From: Muribaculaceae bacterium | GTDB taxonomy: Bacteria; Bacteroidota; Bacteroidia; Bacteroidales; Muribaculaceae | DNA length: 64,000 nucleotides | Reading direction: 5' to 3' | Assembly (NCBI GenBank): GCA_023667285.1 | Contig: JAMPAK010000001.1 | Coordinates: forward strand, 1,694,744-1,758,743 | Part shown: positions 1-9,201 of the stretch, piece by piece | Position numbering within the stretch: the stretch's first letter is position 1 | Layout: each line of letters begins with the position of its first letter | The notes under the pieces: model-generated | The model's database searches: none | What the model saw: the letters and a program-made list of their open reading frames with translations, nothing else | Told to the model about the DNA's origin: nothing | Position numbers and translations under genes: made by a program

Positions 1-1415
1 TCCTCACATGCGTTGTCTGTGTGTCCACACTGGCAGGGGAGGGAGCCGTTGAGAGTGACGATCTTCTCGGCCGCCATCTCGTTGATGTTGGGATACTGGT
101 TTGTGCCGAGCAGAATCTCCTTGCGGCGGGCCACGTCAGTGTGGCGCTTCTCAGCACTCTCGCGAACGGTGGCGGCTACAGAGCCGTTGTTGCAGCAGGC
201 CAGAAATCCACCCTTGTCCTCGATGTCGAGGAAGAGTTTCCAGGCCTCCTTTGCGAGCGAGACAGTGAGGGTCTCAACATAATACGAGCCTCCCGCGGGG
301 TCTACCACCTTGTCGAGGTGGCTCTCCTCTTTGAGGAGGTGCTGCTGGTTTCGGGCGATGCGCTCTGAGAATTCATCGGGCTTCTTGTAGGGGACATCGA
401 AGGGTGTGACAGTGATTGAGTCTACACCGGCCAGGGCCGCTGACATAGCCTCTGTCTGCGAGCGGAGCAGATTGACGTGGGCGTCATAGAGGGTCTGGTT
501 GAAGCGTGAAGTGGCGGCGTGGGCTGTCATCTTGCAATCGTCTTTCGATTCAGGCTTGTACTGCTCCACAATCTGAGCCCACATCATGCGCGCAGCGCGA
601 AACTTGGCAAGCTCCATGAAGAAGTTGCTCGACACACCCATGTTGAATTTGATGCGTCCGGCTACCTCTCCGGCGCTAAGACCGGCCTCAGTGAGGAGGG
701 TCATCCATGATGCGCCCCAGGCCATTGCGTAGCCCAGCTCCTGGAAGATATAGGCGCCGGCATTTGCAAGCATCACTGAATCGACTGCCAGGACTTTGAG
801 CCCGGGAATCTCCTTGGCTGCATTGATCAGGGCGACAGCCATTGCAGAGACGGTCTGAGCCTCCATCTCAACACCTTTGCGGAGGGGTTTCTTGAATGGA
901 TTGAAGTCTATAGAGCCTTTGAACTTCTTCTCAGCGCCGGCTTTCTTGAGATATTCAACAAGAGCCTGTGTGAGGGGTAGTGCCTTCTTGAGGCAGCAGG
1001 CGAAGTTGATTTCGATGGCCTTGAGGTCGATTCCTTTCAGAAGGGTGTCAAGAGTCTCGAGAGTAGGCTCGGCGATATGGAACCCAAGGGAGTTGACGCC
1101 CTTAGAGATTGCATCGAGGGCAATCTTATTGGCCTCCTCGACGGAGTCTGCTTCTATTTCCTGACGGATGAGCCAGTCGTTGTTCGTGCGGGTGCCGCGA
1201 AGATACGGGTATTCTCCCGGGAGAGAGTTGGTTGTGGCGAGGTCAGCGATATCCTCCGAGCGATACATGGGCTGGAGATTGAAGCCCTCGTTGGTGCGCC
1301 AGACAAGTTTCTTGTCGAAAGGCGCTCCTTTCAAGTCAGCCTCCACCTTAGCCTTCCATTCTGCAGTGGAGACAGGCGGGAACTGTTCAAACAATTTTTC
1401 TCTTTTTTCTGCCAT
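1..1415 (-). CDS. mutA: Methylmalonyl-CoA mutase small subunit (N-terminal part)
   Basis: The reading frame is open from ATG at 1415 to the left edge, so about 471 residues are visible and the C-terminus lies outside. The protein begins MAEKREKLFEQFPPVSTAEW and continues with the TIM-barrel pattern of the mutase family, including DFNPFKKP and DPAGGSYYVETLT, which match the small, non-catalytic subunit of heterodimeric methylmalonyl-CoA mutase. With the B12-binding large subunit it interconverts succinyl-CoA and methylmalonyl-CoA, the step that leads to propionate in many Bacteroidales. The large-subunit gene mutB is expected just to the left (inference). A promoter box lies about 50 nt upstream of the start. 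The small-subunit call rests on recall of family sequence, not on an alignment. Confidence 0.88.
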   Translation of the reverse strand, partial: MAEKREKLFEQFPPVSTAEWKAKVEADLKGAPFDKKLVWRTNEGFNLQPMYRSEDIADLATTNSLPGEYPYLRGTRTNNDWLIRQEIEADSVEEANKIALDAISKGVNSLGFHIAEPTLETLDTLLKGIDLKAIEINFACCLKKALPLTQALVEYLKKAGAEKKFKGSIDFNPFKKPLRKGVEMEAQTVSAMAVALINAAKEIPGLKVLAVDSVMLANAGAYIFQELGYAMAWGASWMTLLTEAGLSAGEVAGRIKFNMGVSSNFFMELAKFRAARMMWAQIVEQYKPESKDDCKMTAHAATSRFNQTLYDAHVNLLRSQTEAMSAALAGVDSITVTPFDVPYKKPDEFSERIARNQQHLLKEESHLDKVVDPAGGSYYVETLTVSLAKEAWKLFLDIEDKGGFLACCNNGSVAATVRESAEKRHTDVARRKEILLGTNQYPNINEMAAEKIVTLNGSLPCQCGHTDNACE

Positions 1416-1465
1416 GATTATATGGTAATTAGATCTTTTCCTGATTAGGTTGTCTTTACAATGTG

Positions 1466-1473
1466 CAAAGATA
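1466..1473 (-). promoter_or_regulatory. Candidate -7 box for mutA
   Basis: Read on the minus strand this is TATCTTTG, matching the Bacteroidota primary-sigma -7 consensus TAnnTTTG. It lies about 50 nt before the mutA ATG. No clear -33 TTTG was seen. Confidence 0.5.
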
Positions 1474-1504
1474 GTGGTTATTTTCCTAATTACGGAAAAA
1501 TTTC

Positions 1505-1537
1505 ATTAAAAAATCTCCTCGTGTCGGCGAGGAGATT
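1505..1537 (-). terminator. Rho-independent terminator after rlmD
   Basis: A perfect 10-bp stem (1512-1521 with 1528-1537, arm AATCTCCTCG) encloses a 6-nt loop. On the minus strand it is followed by a run of T. It sits about 20 nt past the rlmD stop, before the mutA promoter. Confidence 0.8.
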
Positions 1538-1558
1538 GCGTGGGAGACGTTTTCTGTG

Positions 1559-2971
1559 CTATTTCCTTAGCTTGAGGGCTACTACATTTTCCACATGCTG
1601 TGTGTGAGGGAACATGTCGACGGGCTGCACGGCCGTGATATCATATTTTTCATGAAGCATGGCAAGGTCGCGCGCTTGAGTGGCCGGGTTGCAGCTAACG
1701 TAGACGATCCGCCCGGGCTCGGCATTGAGAATGACCTTGACGACATCCTCGTGCATCCCGGCGCGAGGCGGGTCGACAATCATCACGTCCGGCCTGCCGT
1801 GACGTTCAATGAATCCGTCGGTCAACACATCTTTCATGTCTCCGGCATAGAACTCAGTGTTGGCCAGTCCGTTGGCGGCTGCGTTTATCTTGGCATCCTC
1901 AATGGCGTCAGGGACATATTCGATGCCGATGACATGACGGGCATTGCGGGCCAGGAAGCAGGCTATTGTCCCGGTGCCTGTGTAGAGGTCGTAAACAAGT
2001 TCATTTCCGGTCAGTGCGGCAAACTCGCGAGCCACAGAGTAAAGCCTGTAAGCCTGCTGGGAGTTTGTCTGATAAAAGGATTTTGGACCCACACGGAACC
2101 GCAGTCCTTCCATCTCTTCCTCGATATAGTCCTTGCCCTTCCATGTCACGATGTCGAGATCTGCTATTGTGTCGTTGACCTTAGTGTTGACGACATAGAA
2201 GAGGGATGTCACCTCAGGGAAATGCTCTGAGATTGCCTCCATCAATCGGGTTATTTTCTCTTTGTCATCCTCGCCTACGCTCATCACGGCCATCACATCT
2301 CCTGTGGAGGCAATTCTTATCATGAGCGTGCGCAGGAACCCATGATTCTCCTTGAGATTGTAGAACGTATAGCCATTCTCCTTGCCAAACTCCTTGATGA
2401 AGAGGCGCAGGCGGTTGCCAAGGTCATCCTGGAGATGGCATTTCTCTATGTCAAGCACCTTGTCGAAGGCTCCGGGGATATGGAATCCGGCTGCGCGGCG
2501 GTCAGGAAACTCCTCGCCTGAGCGTAGCTGGTCGAACGTAAGCCACATCTTGTCAGAGAAGGTATATTCCATCTTGTTGCGGTATTCCCATATTTTCTCG
2601 GACCCCAGTATGGGTGTGATTTCAGGGTAGGGGATTTTGGCTATGCGGTCGAGGCAGTCCTTGACCTGCTTCTGCTTGCATGCGAGTTGGAAATCGTAGG
2701 GTAGATGCTGCCAACGGCATCCGCCACAGATGGTGAAATGTGAGCATCTTGGGCCGACACGGATAGGTGAGGGTGTGGTGAGGCGCTCGATGTGTCCCTC
2801 CGCATAGTTGCGTTTCTTGCGGTCAATCTTGACATCGGCGATATCTCCCGGAGCGCCAAACGGGATGAAGACCACCATTTCGTCGACACGGGCGAGCGAG
2901 TTGCCCTCAGCGGCTACATCCTTTATCTCTACTCCCTCGATGAGCGGGAGTTCCTTGCGTTTTCTACTCAT
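1559..2971 (-). CDS. rlmD: 23S rRNA (uracil-5-)-methyltransferase, RlmD/RumA family
   Basis: This 470-residue protein has an N-terminal TRAM-like region (about 8-65) and then an iron-sulphur cysteine set C76, C82, C85 and probably C178, spaced as in E. coli RumA. The SAM-dependent methyltransferase domain follows, with DLYTGTGT near 328-335, DPPRAG at 400-405 and the catalytic cysteine in VSCNPA at C427. It methylates a uracil in 23S rRNA; whether the target is U1939 alone or also U747, as in RlmCD enzymes, cannot be told from sequence. It lies 49 nt downstream of glmM in the same direction, so may be the last gene of the lysC-led cluster, and is followed by a clear terminator. Confidence 0.88.
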   Translation of the reverse strand: MSRKRKELPLIEGVEIKDVAAEGNSLARVDEMVVFIPFGAPGDIADVKIDRKKRNYAEGHIERLTTPSPIRVGPRCSHFTICGGCRWQHLPYDFQLACKQKQVKDCLDRIAKIPYPEITPILGSEKIWEYRNKMEYTFSDKMWLTFDQLRSGEEFPDRRAAGFHIPGAFDKVLDIEKCHLQDDLGNRLRLFIKEFGKENGYTFYNLKENHGFLRTLMIRIASTGDVMAVMSVGEDDKEKITRLMEAISEHFPEVTSLFYVVNTKVNDTIADLDIVTWKGKDYIEEEMEGLRFRVGPKSFYQTNSQQAYRLYSVAREFAALTGNELVYDLYTGTGTIACFLARNARHVIGIEYVPDAIEDAKINAAANGLANTEFYAGDMKDVLTDGFIERHGRPDVMIVDPPRAGMHEDVVKVILNAEPGRIVYVSCNPATQARDLAMLHEKYDITAVQPVDMFPHTQHVENVVALKLRK

Positions 2972-3020
2972 ACTAAAGTCGATGGCCGATATATAGATGT
3001 GCTAAACTTAAAAAATACTG

Positions 3021-4412
3021 TTATTTGGCTATGATTCCGGCTATTATCTCCTTGATGGACTCAGCGAGGGCATCAGCCTCTTGCATTGTGGCGGCTTCGC
3101 TGTAGATACGGATGATAGGCTCGGTGTTTGATTTACGCAGATGCACCCATGAGTCCTTGAAATCGATTTTCACGCCGTCGATGTCTGTGATCTTCTCGCC
3201 GGCAAAACGTGTCTTGATGGCATCGAGGATGGCATCGACATCAAGGTCGGGCGTGAGTTCCATCTTGTTTTTGGCGATTTCATATGCGGGATATGTCTTG
3301 CGCAGTTCTGAGACCTTCTTGCCGCTCTTGGCAAGGAGGGTGAGGAAGAGTGCAACGCCCACAAGAGCGTCGCGGCCATAATGAGCGGCGGGATATATCA
3401 CGCCTCCATTTCCTTCGCCTCCTATCACAGCGCCTGTCTCCTTCATCTTGGTGGTCACGTTGACCTCACCGACGGCAGCGGCGCTGTAAGTGCATCCACG
3501 TGCCTCAGTGACATCGCGGAGTGCGCGCGAAGAACTCAGGTTGCTGACAGTCGGTCCGGGTGTGTTGGCCAGGATATAGTCTGCGATGGAAACGAGTGTG
3601 TACTCCTCAACAAACATCTCTCCGTTCTCCATCACGATGGCGAGACGATCGACGTCAGGGTCGACGACAAAACCCACATCAGCGCGTCCGTCGGCCATGA
3701 GTTCTGAGATTTGGGTGAGGTTCTGAGGGATAGGCTCAGGTGTATGGGCAAAACGTCCGGTAGCCTCACAGTTGAGCTCGATGATATTCTTGACGCCGAG
3801 TGCCTTGAGTAACTGTGGGATGACAATGCCTCCCACCGAGTTGACTGCATCGACAGCCACGGTGAAACCTGCTTTGGCAATGGCGTCGGTGTCAACAAGG
3901 TCGAGTGCCAGGACCTGTTCGATGTGGCGGCGGTTGTATGTCTCGTTCTTGAAGATGTGGCCGAGTTTCTCGACGGGTGCGAATGTGTAGTCGCCCTCTT
4001 CGGCTATGCGGAGCACCTCGCGGCCCTGCTCATCGTTGAGAAACTCACCCTTATCGTTGAGCAGTTTGAGCGCATTCCACTGGATGGGGTTGTGGCTGGC
4101 TGTGAGTATGATGCCTCCACAGGCACCCTCGCCAGTCACGGCTATCTCAGTGGTCGGGGTGGAAGCAAGACCGATGTTGACCACATCAAAGCCCATTGCT
4201 GTCAGAGTGGAGCAGACCAGGCTATCAACCATGGGGCCGCTCAGACGCGCATCGCGACCCACGACTAGGAGGTTTGACTTGACTTTAGTGCTACGTGAGA
4301 TAAATGTGGCATAAGCTGCGGTGAACTTCACTATATCTACGGGCGAAAGGCCGTCGCCGGGCTTTCCGCCTATGGTTCCGCGGATGCCGGAAATAGATTT
4401 TATCAAAGACAT
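3021..4412 (-). CDS. glmM: Phosphoglucosamine mutase / phosphohexomutase
   Basis: 463 residues of the alpha-D-phosphohexomutase superfamily. The phosphoserine loop is TASHNP with Ser106; the metal loop is DPDVDRL with D251, D253 and D255; the sugar-binding loop is GGEGNGG near 331-337; and the C-terminal phosphate-binding loop reads RKSNTEPIIR. The likely reaction is glucosamine-6-phosphate to glucosamine-1-phosphate, feeding UDP-GlcNAc for peptidoglycan and lipid A. The GEGNGG loop differs from the GEQSGH of classical bacterial GlmM and resembles the wider PGM/PMM group, so phosphomannomutase activity is a real alternative. The start directly abuts the stop of the preceding DUF4827 gene, so the two are co-transcribed. 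Confidence 0.82.
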   Translation of the reverse strand: MSLIKSISGIRGTIGGKPGDGLSPVDIVKFTAAYATFISRSTKVKSNLLVVGRDARLSGPMVDSLVCSTLTAMGFDVVNIGLASTPTTEIAVTGEGACGGIILTASHNPIQWNALKLLNDKGEFLNDEQGREVLRIAEEGDYTFAPVEKLGHIFKNETYNRRHIEQVLALDLVDTDAIAKAGFTVAVDAVNSVGGIVIPQLLKALGVKNIIELNCEATGRFAHTPEPIPQNLTQISELMADGRADVGFVVDPDVDRLAIVMENGEMFVEEYTLVSIADYILANTPGPTVSNLSSSRALRDVTEARGCTYSAAAVGEVNVTTKMKETGAVIGGEGNGGVIYPAAHYGRDALVGVALFLTLLAKSGKKVSELRKTYPAYEIAKNKMELTPDLDVDAILDAIKTRFAGEKITDIDGVKIDFKDSWVHLRKSNTEPIIRIYSEAATMQEADALAESIKEIIAGIIAK

Positions 4413-4982
4413 TTATAATGCGGGTTTATAGTAAGATATTTCATAAAGATAGGGAGTGACATATGACATGTCGTTCTCAGGGCCGGCCTGTGATTTGACC
4501 ACAAGGTTGATCTTGCAGTTGTAGCCGAGATATTTCATGGGGAGCTGGATTCCTTCGCCATACTGATAGGACTGGGTATTGTAGTAGTCCTCGAAAATGA
4601 AGTAGGTCGAAGGCATAGCCATGTTGTTGGCATTTCCTGATCCGACATTCAGCGCACCGATGACATATGTCATCAGGTTGTAGCGCATGTAGCGGAAATA
4701 AACGGGGTCGTCTTTCTCGGCTTTATCATCGGGGGTGGGGTTGAGAAGCACTTGCATATACACATTGCGCTCGTCATCAATCCTGTAGTATGGGGCGTCT
4801 GGCCCCATCTCGAAGATTGTGTCTGCCGGGACATGGTCTACGACGCGGTGCTGGGCCAGAAAGGAGTTGACTGCCTTGGTCTCGTCGCTGAGAAGTTCAG
4901 CATAACTCTTGTTGTCGCTGCAGGATGTGGCCGTGATGAGGAGAGAACACACGGAAAGTATGGAAAGAAATAGTTTGTTCAT
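4413..4982 (-). CDS. DUF4827-type lipoprotein
   Basis: 189 residues starting with a lipoprotein signal, MNKLFLSILSVCSLLITATSC, with a lipobox ending at Cys21, so an exported membrane-anchored protein. The rest (YAELLSDETKAVNSFLAQ...) fits the DUF4827 family, which I recall beside glmM and the DHH phosphoesterase in Bacteroides genomes. It could have an FKBP-like fold, as related Bacteroidota lipoproteins do, but no active-site residues can be named. It overlaps the nrnA stop by 4 nt and touches the glmM start, so it is translationally coupled to both. The function is unknown. Confidence 0.8.
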   Translation of the reverse strand: MNKLFLSILSVCSLLITATSCSDNKSYAELLSDETKAVNSFLAQHRVVDHVPADTIFEMGPDAPYYRIDDERNVYMQVLLNPTPDDKAEKDDPVYFRYMRYNLMTYVIGALNVGSGNANNMAMPSTYFIFEDYYNTQSYQYGEGIQLPMKYLGYNCKINLVVKSQAGPENDMSYVTPYLYEISYYKPAL

Positions 4983-6031
4983 AGATATATGTCGTATTCC
5001 GGAATTATTGACTGGAGATAGGTCAGTGCGTCTGAGAGGGAGCCGTTGAAGTCTCCACCGGCAGCATTGACATGGCCTCCGCCCCCGAAGTGCTGCTCGC
5101 AGATCTTATTGACCGGGAAGTCACCCTTACTTCTCATGGAGACCTTGACACTGTCGGGAGTATCCTCGCGCAGGAACACAGACCATGTCACCTCAGGGAT
5201 GGAGAGGGGAGTGTTGACAAGCCCCTCGGTGTCACCCTTGGTGTAGTCGAACTCATCGAGTTCCTTACGGCTGAGTGTGATGAGTCCCATGCGGTGCTCC
5301 TTGAAAATCTCCATGCGGAAGCGGGCATAGCCCATCAGGCGTATGCGTGTCTCCGATGAGGTGTCCATGACAAGTTTGTAGAGATTGTCCTTGTCAATCC
5401 CCTTGCGCATCAGGTCGTATATGATGAGGTAGAGGTCGGGGTCGTTGGAGTTATATGTGAAATGGCCGGTATCGGTCATCATGCCGGTGTAAATGTCGGC
5501 GGCGGCTCCACGGCTCAGTCTTTTGGCCCATCCGGCCTGATAGAGAAACAGGTATAGGAGTGCCGAGGTGGAGGATATCTCAGGGTCTGAGATCATCACA
5601 TCTGCATCAATCTCCGGGTCGAGGTGATGGTCGATGACTACTCTGTGGGCCTTGGATGCCTCGACGAGAGGACCAAGGCGATCTATGCGCTTCAGGCAGT
5701 TGAAGTCGAGACAGAATATCAGGTCGGCCGAATGTATCAGCATGGCGGCCCGGTCACCCTGGCGTGTGGCTGCCACTATCTCCCTCACTCCCGGCAGGAA
5801 CTGAAGGGAGCGTGGGGCGCAGTCTGCCGTAACTACGTTGGCTTCCTTGCCGAGCGAGTGAAGCACTGAGCACAGGGCTGTCGATGACCCCAAGGCATCA
5901 CCGTCAGGGCTGACGTGGCAGGTTATCACGATTGATTGGGATGCCAGCACGAGCTGCTTGATCCTGTCGACGGCCTCCTGTGGTATCACCCGGGCAAACC
6001 GATGGCGTCGCAATGGCTCTTGTGTCATCAT
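4979..6031 (-). CDS. nrnA: DHH/DHHA1 phosphoesterase, NrnA-like oligoribonuclease / pAp phosphatase
   Basis: 350 residues. The DHH catalytic domain shows HVSPDGDALGS (D43, D45), LDFNCLKR (D109) and IDHH (D134-H136), with a later MTDTGH metal-binding motif. The C-terminal DHHA1 domain ends with GGGGHVNAAGG (316-326). NrnA-type enzymes degrade 2-5 nt RNAs and dephosphorylate 3'-phosphoadenosine 5'-phosphate in the cytoplasm. The gene overlaps both neighbours by 4 nt (OPT transporter upstream, DUF4827 downstream). The fold is secure; the balance of nanoRNase and pAp activities is inferred from the family. Confidence 0.88.
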   Translation of the reverse strand: MMTQEPLRRHRFARVIPQEAVDRIKQLVLASQSIVITCHVSPDGDALGSSTALCSVLHSLGKEANVVTADCAPRSLQFLPGVREIVAATRQGDRAAMLIHSADLIFCLDFNCLKRIDRLGPLVEASKAHRVVIDHHLDPEIDADVMISDPEISSTSALLYLFLYQAGWAKRLSRGAAADIYTGMMTDTGHFTYNSNDPDLYLIIYDLMRKGIDKDNLYKLVMDTSSETRIRLMGYARFRMEIFKEHRMGLITLSRKELDEFDYTKGDTEGLVNTPLSIPEVTWSVFLREDTPDSVKVSMRSKGDFPVNKICEQHFGGGGHVNAAGGDFNGSLSDALTYLQSIIPEYDIYL

Positions 6032-8010
6032 GCCTTCTTAGCCTGCATGGAGTCCCATGCGAGATATATGATTAGGAGTGCGTAGACAACGAGTCCGGCC
6101 CACTGGTTGGCTATCGGTGACATACCGGCGTCATATGTGAATCCGAGGAAGCGTGTCAAGGCAGCGAAGACTCCGAAAAGCGCGCCTCCGGCTATGAGGC
6201 CGGATGAGATAAGTGTGCCGCGGTCCATGCGGGCTGCATTGACGTCCTTGTCCTTGGAGCGTGTGCTGACATACCATGAGATGGCACCACCAATCAGCAG
6301 CGGTGTGTTGAGCGAGAGGGGGATGAACATGCCAAGGCAGAAGGCCAGCGCGGGTACGCCGAGCCAGTTGAGGAGAAGGGCGAGGACTGCACCGGTTAGG
6401 TAGAGAATCCAGGGTGTGTCGCCCCCCATCATGAGTGGCTCTATCACCTTTGCCATGGCATTTGCCTGAGGAGCCACAAGGGCATTGTCACCGGTGAAGC
6501 CATAGACCTTGTTGAGAAGGAGGATCACACCACCCACTGTGGCTGCTGAGACGAGTGTCCCGAGGAATTTCCATGTCTCCTGCTTTCGTGGTGTCGATCC
6601 GAGCCAGTAGCCCACCTTGAGGTCTGTGACGAATCCGCCTGCCATAGAGAGTGCTGTGCATACAACTCCACCTATCACCATAGAGGCGACGATGCCCGAG
6701 GTGCCGCTGAGACCTATGCCGACGAATATGGCCGAGGCAATGATAAGTGTCATGAGCGTCATGCCAGAGACGGGGTTTGAACCAACAATGGCAATGGCAT
6801 TAGCAGCAACGGTGGTGAAGAGGAAGGCTATCACAGTGACCACAATCCACGCCACGAGTGCCTGCCAGAATGTGTTGATGACGCCTGCCCAGAAGAAAAT
6901 CAGGACAGCTGCGAGCGCGAGGGCTGTGAAGAATACTATATGCTTCATGGAGATATCTGTCTGCCAGCGGACAGTGCTCTGAGAGGAGGTGTTCCCCTTG
7001 AGCTCGCGCCCGGCAAGCCCGACGGCATCGCGGATGATGGGCCACGACTTGACAATGCCGATGATGCCGGCCATTGCAATGCCGCCGATACCAATCATGC
7101 GGGCATAGTTGCTGAAGATGTCGCCAGGCTCGAGGCTCTGAATCTCAGGAGCGCCATATGTGCCGAGAAGGGGAATGATGACCCACCACACAAACAGCGA
7201 GCCGGCGAATATGATGAATGCGTAGCGCAGACCGATTATATAGCCGAGACCAAGCACGGCGGCGCCAGTGTTGCAGCTCATGGCCAGGCGGGTTTTCTCT
7301 GCCAGGGCCTGCCCCCATCCTGTGGCCAGTGTGTTGAGAGTGCCTGCCCAGAAACCGAATGTCTCAACGATGTAGTCGTAGATTCCGCCGATGAGCGAGG
7401 CAATCACAAGAGTCTTGGCCTGACCATCTTCTGTATCACCCTTGCTGATGCCGCTTGCAAGTACCTGAGTGGTGGCTGTGGCCTCCGGGAAGGGATATTT
7501 GCCGTGCATATCCTTCACGAAATATTTGCGGAAGGGGATAAAGAACAGTATGCCGAGGACTCCGCCTAGAAGCGAACTGAGGAATATCTGGAAGAAGTTG
7601 ACGGAGATTTCAGGATATTTAGCCTGAAGTATGTAGAGGGCAGGAAGAGTGAAGATGGCACCGGCCACTATGACGCCGGAGCATGCGCCTATTGACTGGA
7701 TCATCACATTCTGCCCAAGGGGGTTTTCCTTCTTTCTCCACTTTGAGAAGCCTACGGCTATGATGGCGATGGGGATTGCGGCCTCGAACACCTGACCCAC
7801 TTTCAGGCCCAGGTAGGCAGCCGCGGCGCTGAAGATGACGGCTAGGATAAGGCCCATAGTCACTGAATAAGGTGTCACTTCGGCATACTCGCGGGCAGGG
7901 TGCATGACGGGACGATAGTCCTCGTCGGCTCCAAGCTCGCGGAATGCGTTTTCAGGGAGTTCAAGAGGATCGGCGTCGAGCCTTACCTCTCGGTTGGTGT
8001 TTTCTGACAT
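6028..8010 (-). CDS. OPT-family oligopeptide transporter
   Basis: A 660-residue polytopic inner-membrane protein with about fifteen hydrophobic helices. It has the hallmarks of the bacterial OPT family, including YLGLKVGQVFEAAIPIAI near the N-terminus, KYPFPEATATTQVLASG and SNPVSGMTLMTL. These carriers take up short peptides, or in some branches metal chelates, with protons. It starts 39 nt after lysA and overlaps nrnA by 4 nt, so belongs to the lysC-led transcription unit. The substrate cannot be read from sequence. Confidence 0.9.
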   Translation of the reverse strand: MSENTNREVRLDADPLELPENAFRELGADEDYRPVMHPAREYAEVTPYSVTMGLILAVIFSAAAAYLGLKVGQVFEAAIPIAIIAVGFSKWRKKENPLGQNVMIQSIGACSGVIVAGAIFTLPALYILQAKYPEISVNFFQIFLSSLLGGVLGILFFIPFRKYFVKDMHGKYPFPEATATTQVLASGISKGDTEDGQAKTLVIASLIGGIYDYIVETFGFWAGTLNTLATGWGQALAEKTRLAMSCNTGAAVLGLGYIIGLRYAFIIFAGSLFVWWVIIPLLGTYGAPEIQSLEPGDIFSNYARMIGIGGIAMAGIIGIVKSWPIIRDAVGLAGRELKGNTSSQSTVRWQTDISMKHIVFFTALALAAVLIFFWAGVINTFWQALVAWIVVTVIAFLFTTVAANAIAIVGSNPVSGMTLMTLIIASAIFVGIGLSGTSGIVASMVIGGVVCTALSMAGGFVTDLKVGYWLGSTPRKQETWKFLGTLVSAATVGGVILLLNKVYGFTGDNALVAPQANAMAKVIEPLMMGGDTPWILYLTGAVLALLLNWLGVPALAFCLGMFIPLSLNTPLLIGGAISWYVSTRSKDKDVNAARMDRGTLISSGLIAGGALFGVFAALTRFLGFTYDAGMSPIANQWAGLVVYALLIIYLAWDSMQAKKA

Positions 8011-8049
8011 CTAATAATGTGGTTTATTGATTTACACTGTTGTCTTTCG

Positions 8050-9201
8050 TTATTTGCCGTAGAGATATGAAGAGGGGAGCGGACGGCAGTTGTATTGCGA
8101 GGCCATTGTCTCACCATAGGCACCTGCAGAGCGGATGGCCAGGAAGTCGCCTCGGCGGATGGCCGGGAGCCGCTCGTCTGTCCCGAAAATATCAGACGAC
8201 TCACAGATTGGACCCACTACATCATAGTGATGAAGCTCGCCCGAGGGGGAGGAAAGGTTCTCAATCTTGTGATGAGCATTATAGAGCGCCGGGCGTATGA
8301 GGTCTGTCATCCCGGCATCGACAATTGCAAAGCGTTTGTCAGTCCCTTCCTTGACATAAAGCACCCTGGTGATTAGTGAGCCGCACTGGGCGACGATAGA
8401 TCTTCCCAACTCAAAGTGAATAGTCTGGCCCTGCCTGATGTGGAGATGATTGCGGAATGTCTTGAAGTAACTCTCGAAGTCAGGGATGGGGTGTCTCTCA
8501 GGGTCTGCATAGTCTACTCCGAGGCCACCGCCAACATTGATGTGCTTGAACGATATATCTATCTTCTCATATTCATCCTGCAGAGAGTTGATGGTGTCGC
8601 ACAGGAGCATGAATGGCTCCATAGCGGTGATCTGCGACCCTATGTGGAAATGAAGCCCGGTGAGGTCGATGGAGGGGAGGGAGATGGCCAGGTCTATGGC
8701 ATCGCGAAGCCGGCTGAGATGAATGCCGAATTTGTTCTCGGCAGTCCCGGTGGTGATATATTCATGTGTGTGAGCGTCGATGTCAGGGTTAACCCTGAGT
8801 GCGACACGCGCGGTCTTGCCCATTGCTGAGGCAATCTCGTCAATGACAGTCAGTTCAGCCTCAGACTCAACGTTGAATCCACCGATTTCGTTCTCGAGCC
8901 CCAGGATTATTTCAGCGTCCGTCTTGCCTACGCCTGCAAACACTATGTCGCTGCTCTTGAATCCGGCTTCGAGAGCGGCATGGATCTCTCCGCCGCTCAC
9001 CACGTCTATGCCCAGACCAGCTCCCTGTATGCGGCGCAGAATGCCGGGATTGCAGTTGGCCTTTATGGCATAGTGGACTTTGAAGCGGTCATCGCGAGCC
9101 GTGCGCTTGACTTCTGCCAGGGTGCGCTCAAGCAGATTGAGGTCATAGAAGTAGAACGGTGTCTCGAGGTCGCGAAATTCAGATAGTGGGAATCGTGTCA
9201 T
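8050..9201 (-). CDS. lysA: Diaminopimelate decarboxylase
   Basis: 383 residues of the fold-III PLP-dependent decarboxylases. The PLP lysine is K48 in HYAIKANCN; the glycine-rich phosphate-binding stretch is GGGLGVDY; the substrate-binding cysteine lies in GPICESSDIFG; and GAYGETMAS is near the C-terminus. It makes L-lysine from meso-diaminopimelate, the last step of the pathway. It overlaps the lysC stop by 4 nt, so first and last enzymes of lysine synthesis are co-expressed. It is slightly short for the family but lacks no visible motif. Confidence 0.95.
   Translation of the reverse strand: MTRFPLSEFRDLETPFYFYDLNLLERTLAEVKRTARDDRFKVHYAIKANCNPGILRRIQGAGLGIDVVSGGEIHAALEAGFKSSDIVFAGVGKTDAEIILGLENEIGGFNVESEAELTVIDEIASAMGKTARVALRVNPDIDAHTHEYITTGTAENKFGIHLSRLRDAIDLAISLPSIDLTGLHFHIGSQITAMEPFMLLCDTINSLQDEYEKIDISFKHINVGGGLGVDYADPERHPIPDFESYFKTFRNHLHIRQGQTIHFELGRSIVAQCGSLITRVLYVKEGTDKRFAIVDAGMTDLIRPALYNAHHKIENLSSPSGELHHYDVVGPICESSDIFGTDERLPAIRRGDFLAIRSAGAYGETMASQYNCRPLPSSYLYGK

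Noticed and set aside
1077-1448. Plus-strand open frames across the first 1.4 kb
   Set aside because: The minus strand is an uninterrupted mutA frame with clear mutase motifs; the plus frames are its shadows.
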